Numbered from the stretch's first letter, positions 16,594 to 26,454 are shown. The stretch: 64,000 nt of DNA from Streptomyces chryseus (GCF_014650755.1 NZ_BMVO01000031.1:1-64000); one strand, 5' to 3'. Notes: generated by a model not told the origin, from the letters alone. Translations and numbers: made by a program.

Positions 16594-18122
16594 CCGACTG
16601 GTTTCGCAGGGTGTTCTGGTTCACGCCGTTGCGCAAGGGGCTCACGGTGCTGCTGGCGCTCGCGGTGGTCGCCGGCCTCGCGTACGGCGTACACCGCGTC
16701 GCCAACCCCGACCTGACCTGCGCCGAGGGCGTCGCGCGCCCAGAGGCGGACGCGGAGTGCGTCGGCGTCTCCGCGGACGGCTACGCGTTCGGCGTGACCG
16801 CGCTGAAGGAGGTCGCCGGGGCCATCGCCCGGGAGAACCAGGGGCTGACGAAGGGGGAGTACGCGACGGTGGCCGTGATGCTGCCGATCACCTCCACGGA
16901 CAGCGGCATGCGCACCAAGGTCCTCCACGAGCTCCAGGGCGCGTTCCTCCAGCAGTACGCGGCCAATCACGACTCCAACGAGCAGGTGCCCAAGATCCGG
17001 CTCGTGCTCGCCAACACCGGCAAGGGCAACCACTACTGGCGCACGACCGTGCGACAGCTCAAGGGGATGGTGGACGGGCCCGACAACCTGCGGGCCGTCT
17101 CCGGCGTCGCGACGAGCAGCGCCGAGACCAAGGACGCCGTGAAGGAACTCACCGGCGCCGGGATCCCGGTGATCGGGACCACCATCACCGCCGACGACAT
17201 AGCCAACGGGCCCGACGGGGACCCGTACCCCGGTCTCGCCCGGGTCTCGCCCACGAACGGCGACGAGGCCCGCGCCATCGCCCAGTTCGGCAAGGTCGAG
17301 GCCAAAAGAGCCGTACTGGTCCAGGACACGCGGCCCGGCGACCACTACACCGCCACCCTCAAGAAGGCGTTCGCCGACCTGCTGGCCGACGCCCCCTACG
17401 AGCCGCAGCTGTTCACCTCCCCGCCCGACCCGACGGACGAAGGAACCACCCCCAACACCTTCCGGCAGATCGCGCTGCTGCTCTGCGGCACCCGGGACGC
17501 GGACACGGTCTTCTTCGCCGGGCGCCACACCCAGCTGCGGCAGTTCGTGAACGCGCTGGGGCAGCGGCCCTGCCAGCACCGCGAGTTCACCGTGCTGACC
17601 GGCGACGAGGGCTCCTACCTGGGCGCGGACGACCGGCTCGACAAGAAGGCCCTGGCCAACAAGGTCAGCGTGCGATACGCCTCGCTCGCCCACCCCGACG
17701 CGTGGAAGGAGCCCGGCGCCCCCAGGACGGGCGGCTCCCCGGCGGCGTACAAGGTCTTCACGGATCTGCTGGAGAAGGCCGCCGACCCGGACATCGGGCC
17801 CATCGGCGAGACGTCACTGCGGGACGGGCAGGCGATCATCGCGTACGACGCCATGGCCACGGCCGTGCGGGGCATCCGGGAGGCGACCGTCGACAAGCTG
17901 CCGGCGATCCACGATGTCGTCACCCAGTGGCCGCAGCTGAAGGGGCCGCTGAAGGTCGAGGGCGCGAGCGGCTGGATCTGCCTGGACAACCACGGGAACC
18001 CGTACAACAAGGCGGTGCCGATCGTGGAGCTCGCCCGGGACGGCAGTCAGCGGTTCGTGGAGATCGCCTGGCCCGAGGAGAAGGCCCCGGCTCAGGACTG
18101 CCTGCCGCCGGGCGCCTCGTAG
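16590..18122 (+). CDS. Membrane-anchored type 1 periplasmic-binding-fold protein
   Basis: 510 aa; the ATG at 16590 overlaps the NTPase stop. One N-terminal transmembrane segment (LTVLLALAVVAGLAYGV, about 15-31) follows a basic start, so the bulk faces outside. Residues about 75-500 resemble the two-lobed Leu/Ile/Val-binding receptor fold: MLPITSTDSGM, VSGVATSSAETKDAVKELTG, GIPVIGTTITADD and RASLAHPDAW-like strands. Cys pairs (DLTC, DAEC; LLCG, PCQH) suggest disulfides outside the cell. No permease or ABC ATPase gene is nearby, so it is unlikely to be an importer component. With the coupled NTPase it looks like a sensor/effector pair; the ligand is unknown. Confidence 0.7.
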   Translation: MTDWFRRVFWFTPLRKGLTVLLALAVVAGLAYGVHRVANPDLTCAEGVARPEADAECVGVSADGYAFGVTALKEVAGAIARENQGLTKGEYATVAVMLPITSTDSGMRTKVLHELQGAFLQQYAANHDSNEQVPKIRLVLANTGKGNHYWRTTVRQLKGMVDGPDNLRAVSGVATSSAETKDAVKELTGAGIPVIGTTITADDIANGPDGDPYPGLARVSPTNGDEARAIAQFGKVEAKRAVLVQDTRPGDHYTATLKKAFADLLADAPYEPQLFTSPPDPTDEGTTPNTFRQIALLLCGTRDADTVFFAGRHTQLRQFVNALGQRPCQHREFTVLTGDEGSYLGADDRLDKKALANKVSVRYASLAHPDAWKEPGAPRTGGSPAAYKVFTDLLEKAADPDIGPIGETSLRDGQAIIAYDAMATAVRGIREATVDKLPAIHDVVTQWPQLKGPLKVEGASGWICLDNHGNPYNKAVPIVELARDGSQRFVEIAWPEEKAPAQDCLPPGAS

Positions 18123-18139
18123 GCGGCGTACAGCTCCCG

Positions 18140-18616
18140 CTAGCGGTCCGGGGTCCACGCCGACGCGTCGCGGGGGCGGCCTTCGAGGGCCTCGGCGAGG
18201 TGTTCGAGGTGCTGGTGCCAGCCCGCGAGGCGGCTCAGCCGGTCCTGCTCGCCGGCGCGCGGCACCTCGTTGGTGAAGCGCAGCACCGTGCCGTTGGTCG
18301 TCCCGGCCGGCGCCAGGTGGAAGCGGACGCGCCCGTGCCCGGCGACGGTGTACTCCGCCACGTGCTCCAGGTCCCAGGCGGTGACGGTGCCCTCGGCGAC
18401 CGTGCCCCCGCCGCCGGCGTTCAGCCACCGCAGGGTGACCGCCCCGCCCAGGCGCGCCTCCAGCGGATCGGCCTCCGCGAGCCACTCCCGCAGACCGGCG
18501 GGGGTGGCGACGGCCGGCCAGACCTGGTGCACGGGCTGCGCGAGGTGCAGCGTGAACCGCAGGACGTCCGTACGCTCCCGCCGCTCCCAGGTCCCCGCTT
18601 CGACCACACCCGCCAT
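18140..18616 (-). CDS. SRPBCC-domain protein
   Basis: 158 aa from the ATG at 18616, with GGGAGGGTGG upstream. Features of the START/Bet v 1-like AHSA1 fold: FTLHLAQPVHQVWPAVATPAGLREWL near the N-terminus (split between strand and helix) and TVLRFTNEVPRAGEQD followed by a long C-terminal helix (SRLAGWHQHLEHLAEALEG). These proteins bind hydrophobic ligands; no partner can be inferred. Its 3' end is 17 nt from the convergent receptor-like gene. Confidence 0.8.
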   Translation of the reverse strand: MAGVVEAGTWERRERTDVLRFTLHLAQPVHQVWPAVATPAGLREWLAEADPLEARLGGAVTLRWLNAGGGGTVAEGTVTAWDLEHVAEYTVAGHGRVRFHLAPAGTTNGTVLRFTNEVPRAGEQDRLSRLAGWHQHLEHLAEALEGRPRDASAWTPDR

Positions 18617-18663
18617 ACGTCCACCCTCCCCCCGGCACCGACCCCGCGCACCCGCTGGGGACG

Positions 18664-18679
18664 GACCCCTTACGGGGTC
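18664..18679 (-). terminator. Short hairpin after ccsB
   Basis: GACCCC-TTAC-GGGGTC, 33 nt downstream of the ccsB stop on the minus strand; short stem, no U-tract. Confidence 0.45.
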
Positions 18680-18711
18680 ACGGGAAGTGGCCTTCCGTCC
18701 GTACGGGCCGG

Positions 18712-19791
18712 TCAGACGCCCGAGTAGGAGTGCAGGCCGTTCAGGACCATGTTCACGCCGTAGTAGTTCCACAGCCAGCAGGCGAAGGCGAAGAGCGCCA
18801 GGTAGGCGGCCTTGCGGCCCTTCCAGCCGGCCGTCGCGCGGGCGTGCAGGTAGCAGGCGTACGCGACCCAGGTGATGAAGGACCAGACCTCCTTGGGGTC
18901 CCAGCCCCAGTAGCGGCCCCACGCGTCGCCCGCCCAGATCGCGCCCGCGATGATCGTGAACGTCCACAGCGGGAAGACGGCGGCGTTCACGCGGTACGCG
19001 AACTTGTCGAGCGAGGCGGCCGACGGGAGGCGCTCCAGGACCGAGGAGGCGAACCTGCCCGGCTCGCCGCCGCGGGCGAGCTTCGCCTCGTACGCGTCAC
19101 GGAAGAGGTAGAGCAGCGTGCCGACCGCGCCGAGGTAGAACACCGCGCCGCAGAAGATCGCGGTGGAGACGTGGATCCACAGCCAGTACGAGTCGAGGGC
19201 CGGGACGAGCTGGTCGCTGTCGGTGTAGAGCCACTTCGTGGCGATGCCGAGGTCGAGGAGCACCGTGGTGACCAGCGGCAGGCCGGCCCAGCGGACGTTC
19301 TTCCCGGCGGCCAGGATTCCGAGGAACACGCCGACGACCACCGTGGAGAAGGTGATCGAGAACTCGTACATGTTGCCCCACGGCGCGCGCTGCACCGACA
19401 GGGCGCGGGCGATCACGCCGCCCGCCTCGACGAGGAAGGCGAGGGTCGTCAGCGAGACGGCGACCCGTCCGTAGAGGTCGCCCTTCTCCGTGCCGCCCGC
19501 CGCGCCGGGGCCGTCCGGCACGTCGCGCGTCCCGGCGGCGGAGCGGGTGACGACCTTCGGCTTGTCGAGGACGGCGGTGGAGCCGCCGGAACGCACCGTC
19601 ACGGCGGGGCCCGACGCGTCGGCGCCCCGCGCGGTCAGCGCGGCGGCCGTGCGGCCGACCTTGCTGCGGCTGCCGAAGACCCATTCGGCGATGAACGCGA
19701 GGAAGGCCAGCGTGTAGACGGCCATCGACGAATAGATCAGCACGTTGCTGATGTTGGCGAGGTTCTCGTTGGTTGCGGCCGCGAGATTCAC
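18712..19791 (-). CDS. ccsB: Cytochrome c biogenesis protein CcsB/ResC
   Basis: 359-aa polytopic protein. The heme-handling WWD-type signature is WGRYWGWDPKEVWSFITW (near residue 295), with conserved His residues in LWIHVSTAIF. Together with ResB it carries heme across the membrane and ligates it to apocytochromes c (system II). A non-conserved 60-residue loop (about 40-100) follows the first helix. The start overlaps the resB stop by 4 nt. Last gene of resA-ccdA-resB-ccsB. Confidence 0.93.
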   Translation of the reverse strand: MNLAAATNENLANISNVLIYSSMAVYTLAFLAFIAEWVFGSRSKVGRTAAALTARGADASGPAVTVRSGGSTAVLDKPKVVTRSAAGTRDVPDGPGAAGGTEKGDLYGRVAVSLTTLAFLVEAGGVIARALSVQRAPWGNMYEFSITFSTVVVGVFLGILAAGKNVRWAGLPLVTTVLLDLGIATKWLYTDSDQLVPALDSYWLWIHVSTAIFCGAVFYLGAVGTLLYLFRDAYEAKLARGGEPGRFASSVLERLPSAASLDKFAYRVNAAVFPLWTFTIIAGAIWAGDAWGRYWGWDPKEVWSFITWVAYACYLHARATAGWKGRKAAYLALFAFACWLWNYYGVNMVLNGLHSYSGV

Positions 19792-21548
19792 GCGCGGACT
19801 CCTTCGACAGGTTCAGCGGGATCAGGTGCCGTCGGCGCCTGTGAATTGAGCGTTGCGGCCAGGTCGGCCAGTTCCTCGGGGAGCTTCGAGGACTCGCTGC
19901 GGCCGAGTCCGGCCATCTCGACGACGGTGACGCCGTCCTTGCCCCGTACGGCGCGGACCCAGATCCGGCGCCGCTGGATGAACAGCGATCCGGCGAGTCC
20001 CGCGATCGCGGCGATCGCGCCCACGAGCGCCGGCATGTTGCCGGGCTGCTGGGAGACCTGGAAGGTCGCCCACTCCTTCACGCCCTTCTCGAACGTGACC
20101 GAGCCCGCGCCGCCCGGCAGCTTCATGGTCTCGCCGGGCAGCAGCCGCTGCTTGAGGTCGGCGCCCCGCTCGTCCTTGAACGCCTTCATCTTGCGCTTGT
20201 CGAGCTGGTACACGTTCTGCGGCAGGCCGGCGTTGACGCCGAGGCTGCCGTGGAAGGCGTTGAGCGCCAGGACGGGGAAGTCGAGGCCCGGGTACTGCGA
20301 GAGCATCGTGCCCTTGCCCGCGCCCGCGAACGTCGGCACGAAGAACGCCTGGAAGCCCAGCTGGTCCTTCTTGCCGTCCTTGTCGCGGTAGCCGTCCATG
20401 ACCTTGATCGCGCCGGACGAGGTGACGTTGGAGTCCATGGGCAGCAGCGGCACGGCGTCCTTGAAGACCACCTTGCCCCTGCCGTCCCTGACGGTGACGA
20501 CCGGGGCGTACCCGTGCCCGATGAGGTAGACCTTCGAGCCGTCGACCTCCAGCGGCCGGTTCACCTCGATCACACTCTTCTTCCCGGCGCCGTCCGCTCC
20601 CTCGGCGTACGTCACATGGGCCTCGTACGTACGGGGCGTGCCGCGCTGGGGGCCGGTGCGCTCGTACGTCCCGACGAACTTGTCGAGCGTGAAGCTGAAA
20701 GGCGCGAGGTCGTGGTCCCGGTCGAAGAGCGACCCGGACTTGAAGTCGTCGTACTGCGTGAGCGTGTTGGCGAAGCCGCCGCCCTCGACGACCAGCTTGC
20801 CGCCCTCGGACTTGAAGAGCTGCCCGGCGGCGAAGGACACCAGCATCACGATGAGCGCGATGTGGAAGACGAGGTTCCCGGCCTCGCGCAGGTAGCCCTT
20901 CTCGGCGGCGACCGCGTCCCCGACGGTGTGCGAGCGGAAGCGGCGCTGCCCCAGCATCGCCAGCGCGGCCTCGCGGACCTGCTCGGGCTCGGCCTCCGTA
21001 CGCCAGGTCGTGTACGCCGGAAGCCGCGTCAGGCGGCCGGGCGCGCCCGGCGGGCGGCTGCGGAGCTGGCCGACGAACTGCCAGGTGCGGGGCACGATGC
21101 AGCCGATGAGCGAGACGAACAGCAGGATGTAGATCGCGGAGAACCACACCGAGCTGTAGACGTCGAAGAGCCCGAGGTCGTCGTAGATCGGCGCGAGTGT
21201 CTCGTGCGCCGCCTTGAAGTCCTCGACCTTCGTCTCGTCGACGCCGGTCTGCGGGACCAGGGACCCGGGGATCGCGCCCAGGGAGAGCAGGAAGAGGAGG
21301 ATCAGCGCGACCCGCATCGACGTCAGCTGCCGCCAGAACCAGCGCGCCCAGCCCGTCGTCTCGCGCCAGAGCCAGGTGATCCGCCCGGCCGCGCCCGGCT
21401 GCATCACGCCGCCGAAGGAACCGGGGACCGCCCGCTCCTGGGGGGCGGTGGAGAGCTGGGCGCCGGCTTCGCCGAGCTCCTGCTCGTCGTGCTCGGCGGC
21501 CGCGGCCGCCTCGTCGGTCGTCTCGTCGGTCGTCTCGGTCTTGCTCAT
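19788..21548 (-). CDS. resB: Cytochrome c biogenesis protein ResB
   Basis: 586 aa from the ATG at 21548; the open frame extends further upstream but that region is the ccdA gene. The acidic N-terminal tail (about 1-60) is followed by ResB features: LTSMRVALILLFLLSLGAIPG, then PQTGVD, and helices near 115, 220 and 535 around a large extracytoplasmic domain (about 250-520). It acts with CcsB in heme delivery and cytochrome c assembly. Five nt separate it from ccdA; it overlaps ccsB by 4 nt. Confidence 0.92.
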   Translation of the reverse strand: MSKTETTDETTDEAAAAAEHDEQELGEAGAQLSTAPQERAVPGSFGGVMQPGAAGRITWLWRETTGWARWFWRQLTSMRVALILLFLLSLGAIPGSLVPQTGVDETKVEDFKAAHETLAPIYDDLGLFDVYSSVWFSAIYILLFVSLIGCIVPRTWQFVGQLRSRPPGAPGRLTRLPAYTTWRTEAEPEQVREAALAMLGQRRFRSHTVGDAVAAEKGYLREAGNLVFHIALIVMLVSFAAGQLFKSEGGKLVVEGGGFANTLTQYDDFKSGSLFDRDHDLAPFSFTLDKFVGTYERTGPQRGTPRTYEAHVTYAEGADGAGKKSVIEVNRPLEVDGSKVYLIGHGYAPVVTVRDGRGKVVFKDAVPLLPMDSNVTSSGAIKVMDGYRDKDGKKDQLGFQAFFVPTFAGAGKGTMLSQYPGLDFPVLALNAFHGSLGVNAGLPQNVYQLDKRKMKAFKDERGADLKQRLLPGETMKLPGGAGSVTFEKGVKEWATFQVSQQPGNMPALVGAIAAIAGLAGSLFIQRRRIWVRAVRGKDGVTVVEMAGLGRSESSKLPEELADLAATLNSQAPTAPDPAEPVEGVRA

Positions 21549-21553
21549 GGAAC

Positions 21554-22321
21554 TCAGATCCCCACCGTGAAGCCTTGGGTCCAGCCCTGCATGTCCTGAA
21601 TGATGCCGTTCCAGATCCCTGTGACGAGCAGGATGCCGGTCGCGATCATCATCAGTCCGCCGATGCGCATCACCCAGACGTAGTGCCGCTTGACCCAGGC
21701 GAACGCGCCGAGCGCCCGCCGGAACGCCATCGCGGCGAGTACGAAGGGCACGCCGAGGCCGAGGCAGTACGCGACGGTCAGTACGGCCCCGCGCCCCGCG
21801 CTCGCCTCGGTGAACGACAGCGTCGTGACGGCGCCGAGTGTCGGGCCGGTGCACGGCGCCCAGCCGATGCCGAAGAGAGCGCCGAGTACGGGCGCTCCCG
21901 CGAGCCCGGCCGCCGGCCGCTTGTGGAAGCGGAACTCGCGCTGGGTGATCCAGGGCATGAGTCCCATGAAGAAGAAGCCCATGAGGATCATCAGCCCGCC
22001 GAGCACCCGGGTCAGCGTCTCCTGGTAGTCCTGGAGCGTCTGGCCGAAGTAGCCGAAGAGCGCCCCGGTCGAGACGAAGACCGCGGTGAAACCGAGCACG
22101 AAGAGCGAGGCGCCGGCGACCATACGCCCCCGCCTGGCGTCCGCGAGGTCGGTGCCGCTGATCCCGGTGACGTACGACAGATAGCCCGGTACGAGCGGCA
22201 GCACGCACGGTGAGAAGAACGAGACGAGACCTGCGGCGACGGCGATCGGCAGGGCGAGAATCAGGGCACCGCTCAGAACCGTCGGGTTCGGGTCGGTGAC
22301 CGCGGCGGCGAGAAAGCTCAC
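21554..22321 (-). CDS. ccdA: Thiol-disulfide membrane transporter CcdA
   Basis: 255 aa, about six transmembrane helices. Two redox cysteines are visible: SFFSPCVLPLVPGY (near residue 39) and GWAPCTGPT (near residue 153). CcdA passes electrons from cytosolic thioredoxin to the outside thiol protein ResA, which then reduces apocytochrome c cysteines. Four nt after resA and five before resB, so co-transcribed and probably coupled. Confidence 0.92.
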   Translation of the reverse strand: MSFLAAAVTDPNPTVLSGALILALPIAVAAGLVSFFSPCVLPLVPGYLSYVTGISGTDLADARRGRMVAGASLFVLGFTAVFVSTGALFGYFGQTLQDYQETLTRVLGGLMILMGFFFMGLMPWITQREFRFHKRPAAGLAGAPVLGALFGIGWAPCTGPTLGAVTTLSFTEASAGRGAVLTVAYCLGLGVPFVLAAMAFRRALGAFAWVKRHYVWVMRIGGLMMIATGILLVTGIWNGIIQDMQGWTQGFTVGI

Positions 22322-22325
22322 GTGG

Positions 22326-22949
22326 TCACTTCTCCGCGATCAGCGGGTCGATCATCTTGCGCAGCTTCTTTTCGTTGAGGGCGGTCAGCGAGCGCGCCGC
22401 GATCCTGCCCTCGCGGTCGATCACGATCGTCGACGGAATGGCCTGCGGATGCAGGCTGCCCTTGGGGAACCGCAGCAGGAGCTTGCCGATCGGGTCGTAG
22501 AGGCTGGGATATTCGACGCCGTAATCCTCTTCGAACTTGATCGCCGGCTGCGTGGACTGGTCCCGCGTGTTGATCCCGACGAACTCGACGCCCTTGGCCT
22601 TGGTCTCCTTGGCGATCTTCGCGAAATGCGGCGCCTCGGCCCGGCAGGGCGGGCACCACGAGCCCCAGACGTTCATGACGACGACCTTGCCCTTGAAGTC
22701 GCCGACGTCGAGCTTCTCGCCCTGGAGGGTCTTGCCGTCGAGCTGGGGCGCGGCCTGGCGCTCGCCCTTGGCGACGGTGGAGATGCCGCCCTCGGCGGCC
22801 ACGAAGTTCGTGCCGCCCGAGCCGGACGACGTACTGCCGTCGCCTCCGCACGCGGAGAGGGCGAGTGCGCCCGCGATCACGACGGCGCCCGCCGACGTGG
22901 CGCGGCGGGTGCGGTTCGAGCGGCGGCGGGAAGCGCGGCTGAGGCTCAT
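22326..22949 (-). CDS. resA: Extracellular thiol-disulfide oxidoreductase ResA (TlpA-like)
   Basis: 207-aa lipoprotein. The ATG at 22949 precedes a basic stretch and a hydrophobic segment ending in the lipobox ALSAC; a longer open frame upstream has no matching signal. The thioredoxin domain (about 70-207) contains VWGSWCPPCRAE with the WCPPC active site near residue 112 and the cis-Pro segment AIPSTIVID. It reduces the CXXCH cysteines of apocytochromes c, recharged by CcdA. First gene of the cytochrome c cluster. Confidence 0.92.
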   Translation of the reverse strand: MSLSRASRRRSNRTRRATSAGAVVIAGALALSACGGDGSTSSGSGGTNFVAAEGGISTVAKGERQAAPQLDGKTLQGEKLDVGDFKGKVVVMNVWGSWCPPCRAEAPHFAKIAKETKAKGVEFVGINTRDQSTQPAIKFEEDYGVEYPSLYDPIGKLLLRFPKGSLHPQAIPSTIVIDREGRIAARSLTALNEKKLRKMIDPLIAEK

Positions 22950-23016
22950 GTGAAAAGTTTCGCATGGGCGTTCCAGTGATCTTCCGCGCCCCCCGCAGTG
23001 CCCGTAAAGCCCCTTG

Positions 23017-24255
23017 TCAAGACGCCTTAAGGAAAGACTTCCAGCCACCCGCCGGAGACTGTCCGACTTCGAGGGAACGGAGCTTGGCGAGGATCTTCGG
23101 GTCCTGTACGTCGAGCCAGTCGCAGAACTGCCGGAAGGAGACCAGGCGTACGTCTTTCTTGCCGGCCATGCCCTTGAGCGCTTCCTCGACGGCGTCCATG
23201 TAGATTCCGCCGTTCCACTGCTCGAAGTGGTTGCCTATGAAGAAGGGCGCGCGATTGCTCTCGTACGCCCGCCGGAAACCGGCGAGATAGGCCCCGGCGG
23301 CCTGCTTCTTCCAGCCGGGGTAGCGCGACGGCACGCCCTGGGTGGAATTCTTCGACTGGTTGGCGAGGATGTTGTAGTCCATCGACAGCACCTCGAAGGA
23401 ATGGCCGGGGAACGGCATCGCCTGGAGCGGCAGGTCCCACAGGCCGCCGCGCTTGACCGGCCACATCTGGCGGCCGCCGGGCGAGCTGGCGTCGTAGCGC
23501 CAGCCGAGCTTCTTCGCGGTCGGGAGCAGGTTGTCCTGGCCGAGCAGGCAGGGGGTGCGGCCGCCGACGAGTTCCTTCTCGTAGTCGAAGGGCAGCGGGT
23601 CGAGGTCGGTCCAGCCGCTGTTGGTCTTCCACTGGGTGACGAAGGACTTGGCCTGGGCCGTCTCGTTCTCCCACTGGGCGGGCGTCCAGTTCCCGACGGT
23701 GCCGGAGCCGGCGCAGAAGTGGCCGTTGAAGTGGGTGCCTATCTCGTGGCCTTCGAGCCAGGCCCGGCGGACGTACTTCAGCGTGTCCTTGATGTGGCCG
23801 TCGGTCAGGTAGCCGATGTCGGAGGCGCCCACGGGGTTGTTCGGCGGCTTGTAGAGGCTCTTCTTCGACTCGGGCAGGAGGTAGAGCCCGGAGAGGAAGA
23901 AGGTCATCGCCGCGTCGTGGTCCTCGGCGAGTTCGAGGAAGCGCGGGAACAGGCCGTTGCCGACCTCACCCGCACCGTCCCAGGAGAAGATCACGAACTG
24001 CGGCGGGGTCTCGCCCGGCTGGAGGGGGACGGGCTTGTCCGGCTGGTTCGGCTGCTTGCCGGTGTCGGCCGTGGAGCCGTCGCCTATCAGCCGTATGTCG
24101 TCACCGCTCTTGTCGGGCGACGGCGTTCCGGCGCCGCCGCCCTTGCCCCCGGAGCCGGGCCCCGTCGACCCCGAGGGGCCGCAGCCGGCCATGCCGACCG
24201 CGGCCGCCGCTCCGAGTCCCAGTCCGAGCAGACCCCTTCGACTCATGTCCCGCAT
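23017..24255 (-). CDS. Tat-type lipoprotein related to polysaccharide deacetylases
   Basis: 412 aa. MSRRGLLGLGLG is a twin-arginine signal followed by the lipobox GMAGC (the second ATG at 24246 starts exactly at this motif). A Gly/Ser/Pro linker precedes the catalytic-like region: FVIFSWDGAGEVGNG (Asp), AMTFFLSGLYLLP, and EGHEIGTHFNGHFC with the HxxxH metal site near residue 180. The order fits carbohydrate esterase 4-like NodB folds, though at 412 aa the protein is long and divergent. It may trim cell-wall or capsular sugars outside the cell; substrate unknown. It lies 67 nt upstream of resA on the same strand. Confidence 0.7.
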   Translation of the reverse strand: MRDMSRRGLLGLGLGAAAAVGMAGCGPSGSTGPGSGGKGGGAGTPSPDKSGDDIRLIGDGSTADTGKQPNQPDKPVPLQPGETPPQFVIFSWDGAGEVGNGLFPRFLELAEDHDAAMTFFLSGLYLLPESKKSLYKPPNNPVGASDIGYLTDGHIKDTLKYVRRAWLEGHEIGTHFNGHFCAGSGTVGNWTPAQWENETAQAKSFVTQWKTNSGWTDLDPLPFDYEKELVGGRTPCLLGQDNLLPTAKKLGWRYDASSPGGRQMWPVKRGGLWDLPLQAMPFPGHSFEVLSMDYNILANQSKNSTQGVPSRYPGWKKQAAGAYLAGFRRAYESNRAPFFIGNHFEQWNGGIYMDAVEEALKGMAGKKDVRLVSFRQFCDWLDVQDPKILAKLRSLEVGQSPAGGWKSFLKAS

Positions 24256-24395
24256 ACCGTCGCCCCATCCGCGCTTGTCGTCCCCGTTGACGTCCGCCGG
24301 TCATACAAACGGACACCGGGTAAGAGGCGGTGGTGGCAAAACGGGTTCCGACGAACCGGCACATTCTTGCCAGCTGTGGCCGGAAAGCGGGATCG

Positions 24396-25070
24396 TTACG
24401 CGCCGAACGCCTTCGCTCTGCCCTTGACGGGCTTGGCGCCGGCCAGCAGGTGCGCCGGTACGAGATCACGGGCCGGCTCGCTGTAGCCGACCGACACGAT
24501 CTTGTCGCCGTCGAAGGTGAACGAGGTGAGCGAGGCGAGCGTGCACTGCCGCTTGCGCGGGTCGTGCCACAGCCGCCGCCGCTCCACGAAGCTGCGCAGC
24601 GTCCAGATCGGCAGCTGGTGGCTGACGGCGACCGCCTCGTGCCCGCGCGCGGCGTCACGCGCGGCGTTCAGCGCGCTCATCATCCGTACGACCTGCTCGA
24701 TGTACGGCTCGCCCCACGACGGCTGGAAGGGGTTCGTCAGGTGCTTCCAGTTCGCGGGCCTGCGCAGCGCGCCGTCGCCGACCCCGAAGGTCTTGCCCTC
24801 GAAGACGTTGCCCGCCTCGATGAGCCGTTCGTCGGTGGCCAGGTCAAGACCGTGGGCCTTGGCGATCGGCGTCGCGGTCTCCTGGGCCCGCTCCAGCGGC
24901 GAGGCGACGACGTGGGTGATGTCCCGCTCGGCGAGGTGCTCGGCGACCCGGTCGGCCATCTGCCGTCCGAGCTCCGAGAGGTGGTAACCGGAGCGGCGCC
25001 CGTACAGCACCCCGTCCGGATTGTGCACTTCGCCGTGACGCACGACGTGGACGACGGTGGTCTCGCTCAT
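24396..25070 (-). CDS. Histidine phosphatase-family protein
   Basis: 224 aa. The catalytic RHG motif is [18 protein letters not shown] near residue 10 and the second His is [13 protein letters not shown] near residue 150, with a conserved Glu/Arg pair between. Acts through a phosphohistidine intermediate on small phosphoesters or proteins. The ATG overlaps the hemL stop by 4 nt, a coupling with heme synthesis often seen in Streptomyces; the meaning is unclear. Substrate cannot be told. Confidence 0.88.
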   Translation of the reverse strand: MSETTVVHVVRHGEVHNPDGVLYGRRSGYHLSELGRQMADRVAEHLAERDITHVVASPLERAQETATPIAKAHGLDLATDERLIEAGNVFEGKTFGVGDGALRRPANWKHLTNPFQPSWGEPYIEQVVRMMSALNAARDAARGHEAVAVSHQLPIWTLRSFVERRRLWHDPRKRQCTLASLTSFTFDGDKIVSVGYSEPARDLVPAHLLAGAKPVKGRAKAFGA

Positions 25071-26383
25071 GCCGTGGCCTCCGCTGCGGCGCGGGCGGCG
25101 GCGGGCAGGGCGGCGGCGACGCGCTCGACGGCCCGCGCGTCGTGGGCCGTCGAGACGAACCAGGACTCGAACGCGGACGGCGGCAGGTACACGCCGTCGG
25201 CCAGCATCGAGTGGAAGAAGGCGTTGAAGCGGAAAGCTTCCTGCTTCCGCGCGTCGTCGTAGTCGCGCACCTCGTCGGCCGTGAAGAACACCGAGAACAT
25301 GTTGCTGGCCGTCTGGACGCGGTGCGCGACACCTTCCCTGGTGAGCGCCGCGGTGACCAGCTCCTGGATCTCCTTCGACACCGCGTCGACCATCGCGTAC
25401 GCCGCGTCGTCCAGCAGCCGCAGCTGCGCGAGACCGGCGGCGGTCGCGATCGGGTTACCGGAGAGCGTGCCCGCCTGGTAGACCGGGCCCGCCGGGGCGA
25501 GGTGCGCCATGACGTCCTTGCGGCCGCCGAACGCTGCCGCCGGGAAGCCGCCGCCCATGACCTTGCCGAAGGTCATCAGGTCGGGTGCGACGCCGTCGAC
25601 GCCGTACCAGCCGGCCTTCGACGTACGGAAGCCGGTCATCACCTCGTCGGAGATGTAGAGCGCGCCGTCGGCCTGGCACAGGGCCTTGAGCCCGGCGTTG
25701 AAGCCGTCGGCCGGCGGGACGACGCCCATGTTGCCGGGCGAGGCCTCGGTGATGACGCAGGCGATCTCGCCCGGGTGCGCGGCGAAGGCGGCCCGGACGG
25801 CGTCGAGGTCGTTGTACGGCAGGACGATCGTGTCGCCGGCCTGCGCGCCCGTCACACCGGGCGTGTCGGGCAGCGCGAACGTCGCGAGACCCGAGCCTGC
25901 GGCGGCGAGGAGCGCGTCCACGTGGCCGTGGTAGCAGCCGGCGAACTTCACGACCTTCGCGCGGCCGGTGAAGCCGCGGGCGAGGCGGATCGCCGACATG
26001 GTCGCCTCGGTGCCGCTGGACACCAGCCGCACCTGCTCGACCGGCGCGACGCGCGCGACGATCTCCTCGGCGAGCGCGACCTCGCCCTCGCCGGGCGTAC
26101 CGAAGGACGTGCCGCGGGACACGGCCTCCTGGACCGCCGCGATGACATCGGGGTGGGAGTGGCCGAGGATCATCGGCCCCCACGAGCACACGAGGTCGAC
26201 GTACTCACGGCCGTCGGCGTCGGTGAGGTACGGACCGGAACCGGACACCATGAACCGGGGCGTACCGCCCACGGCGCGGAATGCGCGGACCGGAGAGTTC
26301 ACGCCGCCGGGCGTCACAAGGGACGCGCGGTCGAAAAGCGTCTGCGAAACTGGGGCGTCATAGGGGAAGCTCACACAAGCCAT
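25067..26383 (-). CDS. hemL: Glutamate-1-semialdehyde 2,1-aminomutase HemL
   Basis: 438-aa PLP enzyme converting glutamate-1-semialdehyde, the product of HemA, to 5-aminolevulinate. [12 protein letters not shown] is the N-terminal signature, [15 protein letters not shown] the phosphate site, and [13 protein letters not shown] holds the PLP lysine near residue 270. Family proteins usually start at the GTG at 26374 ([10 protein letters not shown]); neither that nor the ATG at 26383 has a clear ribosome binding site, so the mRNA may be leaderless. Head of an operon with the histidine phosphatase, and divergent from a conserved hypothetical gene. Confidence 0.93.
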   Translation of the reverse strand: MACVSFPYDAPVSQTLFDRASLVTPGGVNSPVRAFRAVGGTPRFMVSGSGPYLTDADGREYVDLVCSWGPMILGHSHPDVIAAVQEAVSRGTSFGTPGEGEVALAEEIVARVAPVEQVRLVSSGTEATMSAIRLARGFTGRAKVVKFAGCYHGHVDALLAAAGSGLATFALPDTPGVTGAQAGDTIVLPYNDLDAVRAAFAAHPGEIACVITEASPGNMGVVPPADGFNAGLKALCQADGALYISDEVMTGFRTSKAGWYGVDGVAPDLMTFGKVMGGGFPAAAFGGRKDVMAHLAPAGPVYQAGTLSGNPIATAAGLAQLRLLDDAAYAMVDAVSKEIQELVTAALTREGVAHRVQTASNMFSVFFTADEVRDYDDARKQEAFRFNAFFHSMLADGVYLPPSAFESWFVSTAHDARAVERVAAALPAAARAAAEATA

Positions 26384-26454
26384 GGTGTCAGAGGCTCCGA
26401 CGGTCTTGCGGACTGGTGTTTCACCGCACGGGCGTGGGGGAGGTCACTGACACG

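Noticed and set aside
19788-22208. 806-aa version of ResB
   Set aside because: The upstream part is out-of-frame ccdA; ResB starts at the ATG at 21548.
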